Notes under the pieces: generated by a model
Databases searched by the model: none
What the model saw: the letters and a program-made list of their open reading frames with translations, nothing else
What the model was told of the DNA's origin: nothing
Made by a program: the position numbers and the translations under genes
Shown: one piece after another, positions 7,797-16,427 of the stretch
How positions within the stretch are numbered: position 1 is the first letter of the stretch
Layout of the letters: every line of letters starts with the position of its first letter
DNA from: Acidimicrobiaceae bacterium
Lineage (GTDB): Bacteria; Actinomycetota; Acidimicrobiia; Acidimicrobiales; UBA8592
DNA: 38,146 bases
Direction of reading: 5' to 3'
Assembly: GCA_002722525.1 (NCBI GenBank)
Contig: PBMJ01000027.1
Span: 1 to 38,146 of the forward strand

Positions 7797-9081
7797 AAAC
7801 CTAAAGACAAAAAGCAAATGGAATACGGTTAGCCGTTCTGAAGCTGAACGAGAGCTGCGTGGCCCCAGCAATGGGGGTGCTGGCGGGATACTGGTTATCC
7901 TTCTCCTTGCATTGTTAGGTTTTTCTGCGGGATTCTCAGTCTTTATTGTCGTACTTTCTCTCCTTGTGATTCTTTTTCTCCATGAGCTAGGCCACTATCT
8001 TGTCGCAAAAAAAGCAGGTATGAAGGTGACAGAATTCTTTATTGGGTTCGGGCCTAAATTATGGTCATTTCGTCGAGGAGAAACGGAATATGGCATAAAG
8101 GCCATTCCAGCTGGCGCGTATGTTCGGGTTATAGGAATGAATAATCTTGACCCAGTACCGGAAGAAGATGAGGCTCGGACCTACAGAAGAGCTAGTTTGC
8201 GAAACCGACTTTTACTAGCTAGTGCAGGCTCTCTGATGCATTTCTTCATTGCGATTGTAATGCTTTATTTCTTGCTGACAGGTAGCGGGATTCAAATTGA
8301 TGAGTCCAAATGGAATGTTCGAGATGTTCTTTCAAACGGGCCTGCAGAACAGATCGGAATCCAACAAGGTGATGAGATCATTGCTATAGGAGGATCTGAA
8401 ATTACTACATGGGCCGATCTCGTTTCTGTAGTTTCATCTTCACCAGGAGAGGAGGCTACCTTTGAAATAATCCGAGACGGGCAAAGCCTTTTTTTATCTG
8501 GGGTTGTTGGCTATAACCCAGATTCGATAGAGGAAAAAGGTTTTCTTGGCATCAGAAGAAGCTCTTTAGAGACAATTCGCGAAGGCCCATTAGAAGCTGT
8601 GCCAGAAACGTTGACACAGTTTGTGACCCTTACGAAAGAAACACTTACCGGACTTGGCAATTTCTTTAGTCCCGCTGGGCTCAAGAGTTTCTTCAGCGAT
8701 GTGGTTCAAACAAGCGAAGAGACTTCTCAGGGGTCAGAAGCATCAATCAACTCAGGCGGTCAACAGGAGGGCCGTGTTGTATCAGTTGTTGGGGCTACAC
8801 GGATAGGGGCTGAATTAACTAATTCGGGATGGGAAGGGTTATTTGTATTTCTCATCACAATTAACGTTTTTATAGGATTTTTCAATTTGATTCCGCTTCT
8901 TCCTCTTGATGGTGGCCACATCGCTGTTGCACTTTATGAAGGAATACGAGGAATACGTAAGGAACGATACCACGCTGATGTTTCAAAACTTCTTCCACTT
9001 ACTTATGCCGTTGTATTCGTGTTAATTATTGTAGGTCTAGCAGCGGTATATCTTGATTTAAAAGACCCAATAGCATTGTGA
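7783..9081 (+). CDS. rseP: RseP-type site-2 zinc metalloprotease with PDZ domain
   Basis: This intramembrane protease cleaves transmembrane substrates such as anti-sigma factors or signal peptides (homologue of Rip1/RseP). The zinc motif HELGH is at residues 67-71, in the first hydrophobic core, and the third ligand motif NLIPLLPLDGGHIAVAL places Asp376 near the C-terminal membrane segments. A PDZ domain spans about residues 165-240 (GPAEQIGIQQGDEI). An unusual long N-terminal cytoplasmic leader (~35 residues) precedes the first membrane helix. A linker of about 40 residues, Ser/Gln rich, follows the PDZ domain. It sits between dxr and ispG, the conserved actinobacterial order. The substrate cannot be told from the sequence. 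Confidence 0.93.
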   Translation: MGKTENLKTKSKWNTVSRSEAERELRGPSNGGAGGILVILLLALLGFSAGFSVFIVVLSLLVILFLHELGHYLVAKKAGMKVTEFFIGFGPKLWSFRRGETEYGIKAIPAGAYVRVIGMNNLDPVPEEDEARTYRRASLRNRLLLASAGSLMHFFIAIVMLYFLLTGSGIQIDESKWNVRDVLSNGPAEQIGIQQGDEIIAIGGSEITTWADLVSVVSSSPGEEATFEIIRDGQSLFLSGVVGYNPDSIEEKGFLGIRRSSLETIREGPLEAVPETLTQFVTLTKETLTGLGNFFSPAGLKSFFSDVVQTSEETSQGSEASINSGGQQEGRVVSVVGATRIGAELTNSGWEGLFVFLITINVFIGFFNLIPLLPLDGGHIAVALYEGIRGIRKERYHADVSKLLPLTYAVVFVLIIVGLAAVYLDLKDPIAL

Positions 9082-9099
9082 GTCAATAGGCTTAAGCAT

Positions 9100-10320
9100 A
9101 TGGAAGTTGCATCAATACCTAACAGGCGCAAAACAAGACAAATAATGGTGGGTGATGTTCCAGTTGGTGGAGGGTCTCCTATTTCTGTGCAATCTATGAC
9201 TACAACTAAGACCTCTGATGTAGAGGAGACGCTAAAGCAAATCTATGATTTAGCTGCAGCTGGAGCAGATATTGTTAGATGCACCTGCAACGACTTGGCT
9301 GCCGCAGAAGGGCTAGCCCATATCGTCCCCCGATCACCTGTCCCGATTGTCGCCGATGTTCATAATCAATACAAGATGGCCCTAGCAGCAATAGCTTCTG
9401 GGGTTGACTGTCTTCGGTTGAACCCAGGGAATATCCGAAAAGTTGAACACATTAAAGCAGTAGCTATGGAAGCAGGCGAAAAGGGTATTCCAATTCGTAT
9501 CGGAGTGAATGGAGGGTCACTTCATCCTGATTTGTATAAAAAATATGGCGATACTGTTACTCCGGAGGCGATGGTTGAGTCGGCACTGAATGAGTTAGAG
9601 TACTTCCAAGATGTTGGCTTTGACATGGTCAAGATATCAGTCAAGGCGTCTAGCGTTCCATTAATGGTAGAGGCCTACCGGCAGCTCAGTAACGTCACGG
9701 ATTGCCCTCTTCATCTTGGTGTAACTGAAGCAGGACCCCCACCAGGGGGGTTGATAAAATCAACCGCTGGGATAGGAGCTCTTCTTATGGAGGGCATCGG
9801 GGACACCATCAGGTACTCCCTTACCGCAGATCCAGTTGAAGAAGCCAGGGCAGGAAGAAAACTGCTTGAGTCACTTGGGCTTAGAGAGCTTCAGAATGTA
9901 GATCTTATCGCTTGTCCAAGCTGCGGGAGAGCCGAAGTAGATGTTTATGCATTAGCGGAAGAAGCCCAGAAAGTTTTTGCAATGAAAAAACTGCCCCTTC
10001 AAATTGCAATAATGGGTTGTGTGGTCAATGGACCAGGTGAGGCCCGAGGAGCTGATCTAGGCATTGCAGCAGGCAACAAGAGGGGCCACTTGTTTGTGCA
10101 GGGAAGAAATGTCGCTGTTGTCGAAGAGAGTGAAATGGTAGAAGCGCTTGTGGAGTGGGCGGAGTACATCGTTGAGCATGGTGTAGATGCAGCTTTGGAA
10201 CGTGTGGATCTTGAAAAAGCCGAAAAAGAAGCAGAAAAAGATCGCGAAAAGTTTCTTATAGATCAAGGTGATGATGTCAATGACGGATTTCAGAAAGTGG
10301 AGCTCATCAGAAAGATTTAG
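9100..10320 (+). CDS. ispG: 4-hydroxy-3-methylbut-2-enyl diphosphate synthase (flavodoxin/ferredoxin type)
   Basis: IspG converts MEcPP to HMBPP using a [4Fe-4S] cluster. The TIM-barrel part begins with RRKTRQIMVGDVPVGG and SVQSMTTT. The cluster ligands are visible as Cys272 and Cys275 in ACPSCGR and Cys307 in GCVVNGPGEA, with Glu314 as the fourth, oxygen ligand typical of the family. The 406-residue length is that of the compact bacterial form. The last ~40 residues are charged (EKAEKEAEKDRE). It starts 18 nt after rseP. TAGGCT lies 7 nt before the ATG and no strong Shine-Dalgarno is seen, so a leaderless internal transcript is possible. An intrinsic terminator follows at 10438. Confidence 0.97.
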   Translation: MEVASIPNRRKTRQIMVGDVPVGGGSPISVQSMTTTKTSDVEETLKQIYDLAAAGADIVRCTCNDLAAAEGLAHIVPRSPVPIVADVHNQYKMALAAIASGVDCLRLNPGNIRKVEHIKAVAMEAGEKGIPIRIGVNGGSLHPDLYKKYGDTVTPEAMVESALNELEYFQDVGFDMVKISVKASSVPLMVEAYRQLSNVTDCPLHLGVTEAGPPPGGLIKSTAGIGALLMEGIGDTIRYSLTADPVEEARAGRKLLESLGLRELQNVDLIACPSCGRAEVDVYALAEEAQKVFAMKKLPLQIAIMGCVVNGPGEARGADLGIAAGNKRGHLFVQGRNVAVVEESEMVEALVEWAEYIVEHGVDAALERVDLEKAEKEAEKDREKFLIDQGDDVNDGFQKVELIRKI

Positions 10321-10437
10321 CTAAAGATAAGCTCATAGTCGCTAACTCAAAGATAAATTGCTCAGATCAGAAAAGTTCTACCGAAGAGATCGTATTCTCG
10401 GGTATAGTGAAGGTAAGTCTTCAATCCTTAAGGAAAG

Positions 10438-10465
10438 AGGCGTGGGTTTCGCCCACGCCTTTCTT
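10438..10465 (+). terminator. intrinsic terminator after ispG
   Basis: AGGCGTGGG (10438-10446) and CCCACGCCT (10452-10460) form a 9-bp perfect, GC-rich stem with a TTTCG loop, followed by TTTCTT overlapping the stem's last T. An A-rich stretch on the 5' side (AGGAAAG) means it could also work weakly on the other strand. It is the clearest terminator in the window and separates the rpsB-ispG block from rimP. The rest of the 189-nt gap shows no gene; TATAGT at 10403-10408 lacks a -35. Confidence 0.85.
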
Positions 10466-10509
10466 AGATATTGGGCTGTGATTAAGAAAATTGACTATGT
10501 AGGAGAGGT

Positions 10510-11034
10510 ATGAGCATCATTCGCCAGATTAATGAACTCACTGAATCTCTACTTTCCGGAACAAAGTTTTCTCTTTACGATGTGGAAAGAAATGGAGGAA
10601 ACCTAAAGGTCACAGTACAAGCTGACGACGGAGTTACGCTAGATGAACTTGCCGGAATCAATCGGCAAATTTCTAAAGCGCTAGATGTAAGTGACCCGAT
10701 GCCCAATAAATACACATTAGAGGTTTCTAGTCCCGGATTAGAACGGAAATTAAGAACCCAAGCTCATTTTCAAGGAGCTATAGGCGAAATTGTTGGAGTT
10801 AAATTAGCCCCCCATGTTGAGGGTGATCGACGATTTAAAGGCCGACTTAACTCGGTTTCCAACGAATCGATATCTCTTGAAAATGAATCAGGTGAAGTCG
10901 TAGAAATTTCATTAAATGATATTTCGAAAGCTACAACAGTGTTTCTTTGGAAACAGAACCAGAAACCAGGGAAAACTAATTCTAATGAAACGAAGATATT
11001 ACAAGGATCTGGAATTAAGGAGTATGAGAAATGA
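10510..11034 (+). CDS. rimP: ribosome maturation factor RimP
   Basis: RimP binds the nascent 30S subunit and assists 16S rRNA folding around S12. The N-terminal alpha/beta domain contains the family motif YTLEVSSPGLERKL (about residues 73-86), and the C-terminal Sm-like barrel follows (GEIVGVKLAPHVEGDRRFKGRL). Length is 174 residues; the last ~25 are polar and variable. AGGAGAGG stands directly before ATG. The stop overlaps the nusA start in ATGA, so the two are coupled. This begins the conserved rimP-nusA-infB-rbfA-truB unit. Confidence 0.95.
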   Translation: MSIIRQINELTESLLSGTKFSLYDVERNGGNLKVTVQADDGVTLDELAGINRQISKALDVSDPMPNKYTLEVSSPGLERKLRTQAHFQGAIGEIVGVKLAPHVEGDRRFKGRLNSVSNESISLENESGEVVEISLNDISKATTVFLWKQNQKPGKTNSNETKILQGSGIKEYEK

Positions 11035-12281
11035 ACGCTGAAATGTTAGAGGCCATGCAGGCACTGGCCGTAGACAAAGGTATTTCCGTCGACAAGCTAT
11101 TTGCTGTTTTAGCTGATGCGTTAGAATCTGCCTACAAGAAAATGCCTGACGCTCACGAGTATGCATGGGTAACCATAAATCCGGAAACTATGGAGTACCG
11201 AGTAATGGCGCAAGAGTTGGACGAAGACCTGGAACCAATCGGTGAAGAATTCGATGTTACCCCTGACAACTTTGGGCGTATTGCAGCTGTGACAACGAAA
11301 CAGGTGCTAACGCAAAGAATTCGTGAAGAAGAACGAGAGCAAAAATATGAAGAATACGCCGGTCGAGAAGGGGACATCGTTACAGGGATTATTCAACAAA
11401 GCGATAGTCGGTATACGCTTCTTGACTTAGGTCGTGTTGAAGCCCTATTACCGCGTGCTGAGCAGGTTCCAAACGAGCGCCCAGACAGTAATACAAGGAT
11501 AAAGGCATACATTGTTGAGGTGCGAAAAACTGCGAAAGGCCCGCAAATTGTTGTCAGCAGAACGCATCCTGGTTTAATTAAGCGCCTGTTCGAACTTGAA
11601 GTTCCTGAGATAGCAGATGGGATTGTTGAAATCCGGTCATGTGCGAGGGAGCCTGGACATAGAACAAAAATTGCTGTCTGGTCAAATGACCCAAATGTGG
11701 ATCCAGTAGGTGCTTGTGTTGGGGCTAGCGGGGCAAGAGTTCGAATGATCGTCAATGAATTGCGCGGTGAAAAGATAGATATCGTTCCATTTTCCGATGA
11801 ACCCGAAGAGTTTGTCTCACGTGCACTTTCTCCAGCAAAGGTAAAAGAGGTACGAACCGATTTAGAAACCGGAACTGCTGAAGTGATAGTGCCCGATTAT
11901 CAGCTCTCTCTCGCTATTGGGAAAGATGGCCAGAATGCCAGACTCTCCGCCAGATTGACCGGTTGGCGCATCGATATCAAATCCGAAACTCAACTTGAAG
12001 AAGAAGAAGCATATGAGAAGGTCGATTGGGCTGAGGGTGAATGGGTTGTCGATCCTGACACTGGTGAGCAAGTGTGGCAACCTGCAGAGGGGGGTCCTGC
12101 AATTTCCGCCGAAGACTGGGCAGCAGGTTCCGAAGATGAAAAGGTTGAGGTTGAGGTTGAGGTTGAGCAATCGGTTGAGGAGGAAGAAGTTGAGGAATCG
12201 GTTGAGGTGGAAGAAGTTGAGGAATCGGTTGAGGTGGAAGAAGTTGAGGAATCGGTTGAGGTGGAAGAAGTGAAGGAATAA
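11031..12281 (+). CDS. nusA: transcription termination/antitermination protein NusA with repeated acidic tail
   Basis: NusA binds RNA polymerase and modulates pausing, termination and rRNA antitermination. Domains in order: N-terminal RNAP-binding (about 1-105), S1 (from about 113, GDIVTGIIQQ), KH1 and KH2 (about 190-330, with GACVGASGARVRMI and LAIGKDGQNARLSARLTGW). The actinobacterial form lacks the C-terminal acidic repeats of E. coli NusA. Here a different tail follows (about 331-416): a Trp/Asp/Glu segment (EGEWVVDPDTGEQVW), then a low-complexity run of Val and Glu encoded by tandem DNA repeats (see repeat entries). It overlaps rimP by 4 nt. The ylxR gene often found next is absent. Confidence 0.97.
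   Translation: MNAEMLEAMQALAVDKGISVDKLFAVLADALESAYKKMPDAHEYAWVTINPETMEYRVMAQELDEDLEPIGEEFDVTPDNFGRIAAVTTKQVLTQRIREEEREQKYEEYAGREGDIVTGIIQQSDSRYTLLDLGRVEALLPRAEQVPNERPDSNTRIKAYIVEVRKTAKGPQIVVSRTHPGLIKRLFELEVPEIADGIVEIRSCAREPGHRTKIAVWSNDPNVDPVGACVGASGARVRMIVNELRGEKIDIVPFSDEPEEFVSRALSPAKVKEVRTDLETGTAEVIVPDYQLSLAIGKDGQNARLSARLTGWRIDIKSETQLEEEEAYEKVDWAEGEWVVDPDTGEQVWQPAEGGPAISAEDWAAGSEDEKVEVEVEVEQSVEEEEVEESVEVEEVEESVEVEEVEESVEVEEVKE
12144..12167 (+). repeat. tandem hexamer (GTTGAG) x4 in nusA
   Basis: Four perfect copies of GTTGAG encode alternating Val-Glu in the NusA tail. They directly precede CAATCG and the 27-bp repeats. Copy-number change keeps the frame. Confidence 0.9.
12174..12281 (+). 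repeat. 27-bp minisatellite, four units, at the 3' end of nusA
   Basis: Units at 12174-12200, 12201-12227, 12228-12254 and 12255-12281. Units 2 and 3 are identical; unit 1 differs by one base (GGAGGA for GGTGGA); unit 4 diverges at its end where it supplies the stop codon. Each unit encodes VEVEEVEES or a close variant. Because the unit is nine codons, gain or loss would alter only tail length. The near identity suggests recent slippage expansion. Confidence 0.93.
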
Positions 12282-12357
12282 CCTTCTAATCGAAACAGGA
12301 ATTTTAAGAGAAAAGTTATTGAAAAAATAGCTATATACAGAACAGGTAGAAAAAAAC

Positions 12358-15072
12358 TTGCCAGCAAAAGTAAGAGTTTATGAGCTCGCTCGAGAGTTAG
12401 ATGTAACGAATAAAGAGGTAATAGCGCTATGCGATTCTCTTGGCATAGATGCTAAAAGTCATTCCTCTAGCCTCGTTGAAGCGCAAGCAGATCGTGTTCG
12501 TAAAAAAGCCGAATCTGAAGGGATAGTAGGAAGTCAATCAGCGAAATCGCAGCCAAGTGAAGAGAAGTCAGTAGATGAGAAAAAATCTGCTCCGGCGAAA
12601 AGTGCAGGATCGAATGCAGTAAGTTCTAAGAAGCCACCGAAAAAAAAGGTAGAAGCCCCTTCTCAGCCTGAAGAATCTGAGGCCACACCTGCTAAGCAAA
12701 TTATTAGCTCAAATAAGTCTTCATCTCCTAAACCAGCGCCGAGAAGTACTTCAGATACTTCAGACGATAAGCAAACACCCCCTAAGACCGCTGCAAAATC
12801 AAAAGTGGAATCACCATCTAATAAACAATCCGCTGACAGAGCTAAGACAGAGATACCTCAGGCTCCACCTGTCGCGCCAACTGGCAAAAAGATTCCACCC
12901 CCTCCTTCTCCTAGGTCGGCATCAGGAAAACCCATACCTCCACCACCAGGTAAAGGAGGACGAGGCCATACCAAAACTGATCGTGGAGCGCCTTCGTATC
13001 GGCCACGGCCAGATGGTAAAGCCGCCGAAAGTGGGCAAAATCGCCCATCTGGCAGAAGACCGGCCACTGGCGGTACTGAACGTCCAGCTCGAGGTGCAGG
13101 TTTTGCCCCTTCAGGGCCTGTTGGCCCAGCTCCAGGGAAGCCAGGATCTGGGCGCTCAAGTGGCCGCCCAGGAGGCGGCCCTCCTCAGAGGCCTCAGAGA
13201 AAGAAGAAGAGTAGACGGCGCCGGCGACAAGAGGAATTACAGCCAATGGATGCGCCTGCGTACACTCCTGAAGACGCTCCAGTTCCAGAGGGCGAGGTAG
13301 TTATAGAAAGGGCTTCTTCCCCAATCGATATAGCACCGAAATTAAATCGAACTACAGCCGACGTTGTCCGTTACATGATGGAGCAGGGAGAGATGGTAAC
13401 TGCTACACAATCTTTGAGTGACGAAATGATCGAAATATTCGCTGCTGAAATAGGAGCTGAAGTTCGCCTAGTTAATCCAGGTGAAGAGCAGGAATTGGAG
13501 CTAAGGAAGAAACTCGAAGTTGAGCAGGAAGATGTAGATTCCGGCAAATCAGCTATTCGGCCACCAGTAGTAACAGTTATGGGGCATGTCGATCATGGGA
13601 AAACAAAACTATTGGATCAGATTAGAAACGCGAATGTTGTAAGTGGCGAAGCCGGAGGGATTACACAACATATTGGGGCTTATCAAATAAACAGAGGTGA
13701 CTCAACTCTGACTTTCTTAGACACACCCGGTCACGCGGCGTTTACCGCCATGCGTGCGAGGGGAGCTAACGTAACAGATATTGTTGTTCTCGTGGTCGCA
13801 GCAGATGACGGCGTAATGCCTCAGACCATCGAAGCTATTAACCATGCAAAAGCAGCTGAAGTTCCAATAATCGTTGCTGTCAACAAGATTGATCTCGAAA
13901 GCGCCGACACCCAACGAGTTCTAGCTGAGCTTGCCGAAAGAGAGCTAGTTCCTGAAGCGTGGGGTGGGGATACCATTGTTATAGAAATATCGGCTTTGGA
14001 GAATACCGGTATAGACGATTTACTTGAGAACATATTATTAGTTGCTGAAGTCGAAGACCTTCAAGCTTCTGATGCTGGCCGTGGCCAAGGTGTTGTCCTT
14101 GAGTCTCATCTTGATATTGGGCGCGGGCCAGTTGCAACAGTTCTCGTACAGAAAGGAACTGTTAAAGTAGGAGAACCTCTTGTTGCTGGTTCATCATGGG
14201 GAAGAGTGAGGGCTTTGGTTTCTGATACTGGCGACCAGGTTAGTTCTGCAGGCCCATCATCCCCGGTTCAGGTTTTAGGTTTATCTGATGTTGCAATAGC
14301 TGGAGATGAATTCATTATTGCGCCGGATGAACGCACTGCAAGAGATGTGGCCGAAACAAGAGAGCACTTTCAACGAGTTGCTTCTATAGGCCGCGACTCT
14401 TCTGCTGGTTTAACCGGTGGACGCCTCGAAGACCTTTTCAGTCAAATCAGTTCAGGGGAGAAAGCCACGCTTAACTTGATTTTAAAGGCGGATGTTAATG
14501 GGTCGTTAGAAGCCGTAACTGAGAGCTTGAGGAAACTGGAAAGAGATGAAGTAAATATAGCTTTCGTTCATTCCGGAGTTGGCGCGATAACAGAAAACGA
14601 TGTTCAATTGGCTGCGACATCTAATGCAACGGTTCTAGGTTTTAATGTTCGTCCGGATCGAAAAGCACGAGAAATAGCTGATCAAGAGAATGTAGAGATT
14701 CGAAATTACGAAATTATCTACAAGCTTTTGGAAGATATTGAATCTGCCATGGTCGGAATGCTAGTTCCAGAGTTTGAAGAAATTGTCACTGGTGAAGCTG
14801 AAGTTCGAGAGATATACAAGATCCCAAGAATTGGAGCTATAGCTGGGTGCTATGTCCTGAACGGTAAAATTACTCGGGGATCAAAAGTCCGGTTCCTACG
14901 TGAAGGAGTCATCATATGGAAAGGTGATGTCTCTTCCTTGAGGAGATTCAAAGAGGATGTTACTGAAGTTGCATCTGGATATGAATGCGGAATTGGTTTG
15001 TCGGATTTCCAAGACCTAAAAAATGGAGACATTATTGAAACTTTCGATGAGCGTGAGATTGCACCAACGTGA
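12358..15072 (+). CDS. infB: translation initiation factor IF-2
   Basis: IF-2 is the GTPase that places fMet-tRNA on the 30S subunit and promotes subunit joining. At 904 residues it has the IF2_N motif at the start (VRVYELARELDVTNKEVI), a long Pro/Ser/Lys/Gly-rich disordered linker (about 55-290, with several PPPP runs), a second IF2_N-like segment, then the G domain. G1 is GHVDHGKT at residues 409-416, followed by DTPGHAAF and NKIDL. Domains II to IV follow to the C-terminus. The TTG start at 12358 is chosen because the conserved N-terminal motif begins right there; a weak AGG lies 11 nt upstream. There is no in-frame ATG closer to the motif. Confidence 0.97.
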   Translation: MPAKVRVYELARELDVTNKEVIALCDSLGIDAKSHSSSLVEAQADRVRKKAESEGIVGSQSAKSQPSEEKSVDEKKSAPAKSAGSNAVSSKKPPKKKVEAPSQPEESEATPAKQIISSNKSSSPKPAPRSTSDTSDDKQTPPKTAAKSKVESPSNKQSADRAKTEIPQAPPVAPTGKKIPPPPSPRSASGKPIPPPPGKGGRGHTKTDRGAPSYRPRPDGKAAESGQNRPSGRRPATGGTERPARGAGFAPSGPVGPAPGKPGSGRSSGRPGGGPPQRPQRKKKSRRRRRQEELQPMDAPAYTPEDAPVPEGEVVIERASSPIDIAPKLNRTTADVVRYMMEQGEMVTATQSLSDEMIEIFAAEIGAEVRLVNPGEEQELELRKKLEVEQEDVDSGKSAIRPPVVTVMGHVDHGKTKLLDQIRNANVVSGEAGGITQHIGAYQINRGDSTLTFLDTPGHAAFTAMRARGANVTDIVVLVVAADDGVMPQTIEAINHAKAAEVPIIVAVNKIDLESADTQRVLAELAERELVPEAWGGDTIVIEISALENTGIDDLLENILLVAEVEDLQASDAGRGQGVVLESHLDIGRGPVATVLVQKGTVKVGEPLVAGSSWGRVRALVSDTGDQVSSAGPSSPVQVLGLSDVAIAGDEFIIAPDERTARDVAETREHFQRVASIGRDSSAGLTGGRLEDLFSQISSGEKATLNLILKADVNGSLEAVTESLRKLERDEVNIAFVHSGVGAITENDVQLAATSNATVLGFNVRPDRKAREIADQENVEIRNYEIIYKLLEDIESAMVGMLVPEFEEIVTGEAEVREIYKIPRIGAIAGCYVLNGKITRGSKVRFLREGVIIWKGDVSSLRRFKEDVTEVASGYECGIGLSDFQDLKNGDIIETFDEREIAPT

Positions 15073-15117
15073 TCATAGAGTTTCTCGAAATTTAACTTGC
15101 AGATAGGGCATCTTGCT

Positions 15118-15495
15118 ATGGCTAGACGAAGGTCAAACAGAACTCGGGAATACCAGCGCAGTGCGAGGTTGAATGAGCTGCTTCGAGAAATTATTGCTGA
15201 AGAGTTTGAGCGAGTAGATGATGATCGACTTGATTGGGTAAGTGTAGTTTCTGTGGAAGTTGATAATGAATTAACGAAAGCGCGCGTCTATCTATCTTCA
15301 CTTGAAGAGAACGAGGATGAAATTATCAAAGTGGTTTCTGAATATCGAGGTCAGTTTCGAAAAGTTATTGGACGGTCAGCACGTATTCGTCGTGTGCCCG
15401 ACCTTATATTTATGATCGATCCATCTATCAGAAGCGGAAATCGTATTGAAGAGATCCTTTCCGAACTAGACATAGCGGAGTCTGAAGGTGGATGA
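15118..15495 (+). CDS. rbfA: 30S ribosome-binding factor A
   Basis: RbfA is a KH-like factor that binds the 30S neck and helps mature the 5' end of 16S rRNA. The N-terminus (RSARLNELLREIIAEEFE), the strand VSVVSVEVDNELTKARVYLS and the C-terminal RRVPDLIFMIDPSI-x-GNRIEEIL are typical. I take ATG 15118 (MARRRSNRT, 125 residues) because TAGGGC lies 9 nt upstream. An upstream in-frame TTG at 15097 would add seven residues with no ribosome binding site. The 3' end overlaps truB by 8 nt, so truB translation is probably coupled. Confidence 0.95.
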   Translation: MARRRSNRTREYQRSARLNELLREIIAEEFERVDDDRLDWVSVVSVEVDNELTKARVYLSSLEENEDEIIKVVSEYRGQFRKVIGRSARIRRVPDLIFMIDPSIRSGNRIEEILSELDIAESEGG

Positions 15496-16375
15496 AAAAA
15501 AATCACAAAAAAGTGGTTTCGTAGTCGTAGATAAAGAATCTGGTTGGACAAGTCATGATGTCGTGGCTCGAACTCGCAAGAAATTAAATATGCGGAAAGT
15601 CGGTCACTCTGGGACCTTGGATCCTCCAGCAACAGGAGTTCTTATTCTTGGGGTAGGGAAGGCAACAAGATTGCTTAAATATATTACTGACTTACCAAAA
15701 CGTTATACGGCAACTATGGTTCTGGGTTCGGAAACTTCGACGTTAGACGCCGAAGGTGAGATTACGAGTACGCAGAGCACAGAAGGGGTTTGCCTGAAGA
15801 ACCTTCAAGAAGCAGGTACTCAATTCATAGGAGATATTCTTCAAATTCCCCCAATGGTCTCAGCAGTAAAAATCAAGGGTAAGCGACTATATGAAATTGC
15901 ACGAGAGGGTAAGGAAGTAGAAAGAAAACCCCGACAAGTCAGTATCTATGAACTTTCCATCGGAAAAACTGCTGTGAAGGATATCTATAGAATTAGTGTT
16001 ACCTGTGGTTCCGGAACGTACATCCGTTCTCTAGTCTCCGATATAGCCCGAGCTGCTGGAACAGTCGCACACGTAGGAGACCTGAGACGAAATGCTATTG
16101 GGTCGTTTACCGAGTCGTATGCAAGCCCTATTGAAGAGATTGGTATTATCGGAATGATCGAAGGCTTAAAGGATTATTCCCAGATTACTGTTAATGAGAG
16201 AGACGCAGCCCTGATCCGAGTTGGAAATGTCTTTGAAAAAACTCATTTTAGGCTTCAAGGTGTATCCGAACCTTGGGTATTCATAGATGAGCAAGGGAAT
16301 CTTTTGGCTGTTTACAAATCACATAAGGGTAAGACAATAAAGCCTGACGTAGTTATCCCACAAGATAGCGACTAG
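15488..16375 (+). CDS. truB: tRNA pseudouridine(55) synthase
   Basis: TruB makes pseudouridine 55 in the T loop of tRNAs. The catalytic Asp45 is in the motif GHSGTLDPPATGVLILGVG (residues 39-57). Downstream blocks KRYTATMVLGSETSTLDAEG, QIPPMVSAVKIKGKRLYEIAREG and CGSGTYIRSLVSDIA match the family. 295 residues. It starts with GTG 15488 inside the end of rbfA, with GAAGG just upstream. The 52-nt gap to ribF holds a -10 candidate for ribF. Confidence 0.96.
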   Translation: MDEKKSQKSGFVVVDKESGWTSHDVVARTRKKLNMRKVGHSGTLDPPATGVLILGVGKATRLLKYITDLPKRYTATMVLGSETSTLDAEGEITSTQSTEGVCLKNLQEAGTQFIGDILQIPPMVSAVKIKGKRLYEIAREGKEVERKPRQVSIYELSIGKTAVKDIYRISVTCGSGTYIRSLVSDIARAAGTVAHVGDLRRNAIGSFTESYASPIEEIGIIGMIEGLKDYSQITVNERDAALIRVGNVFEKTHFRLQGVSEPWVFIDEQGNLLAVYKSHKGKTIKPDVVIPQDSD

Positions 16376-16415
16376 AAAAAATTGGATATAGATAGGAACG
16401 AACGCGAGGGGTCGG

Positions 16416-16427
16416 TACTGTTTCAAC
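16416..16427 (+). promoter_or_regulatory. -10 element for a leaderless ribF transcript (candidate)
   Basis: TACTGT (16416-16421), then TTCAAC, then ATG at 16428. The six bases before ATG contain no Shine-Dalgarno, and TANNNT sits exactly at -12 to -7 if transcription starts at the ATG. No convincing -35. Confidence 0.45.

Noticed and set aside
10403-10465. Possible small RNA from TATAGT (10403-10408) to the terminator
   Set aside because: No -35 at a workable distance and the product would be only about 50 nt; the terminator is explained by ispG.
10358-10513. Open frame of 51 codons (TTG start) ending in an ATGA overlap with rimP
   Set aside because: It runs straight through the strong terminator hairpin at 10438-10465, has no Shine-Dalgarno, and its product resembles nothing I know; most likely chance.
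11990-12367. Minus-strand open frame rich in Ser/Thr opposite the nusA tail
   Set aside because: It is the antisense reading of the tandem repeats; repeats without stops in one frame often give such open antisense frames.
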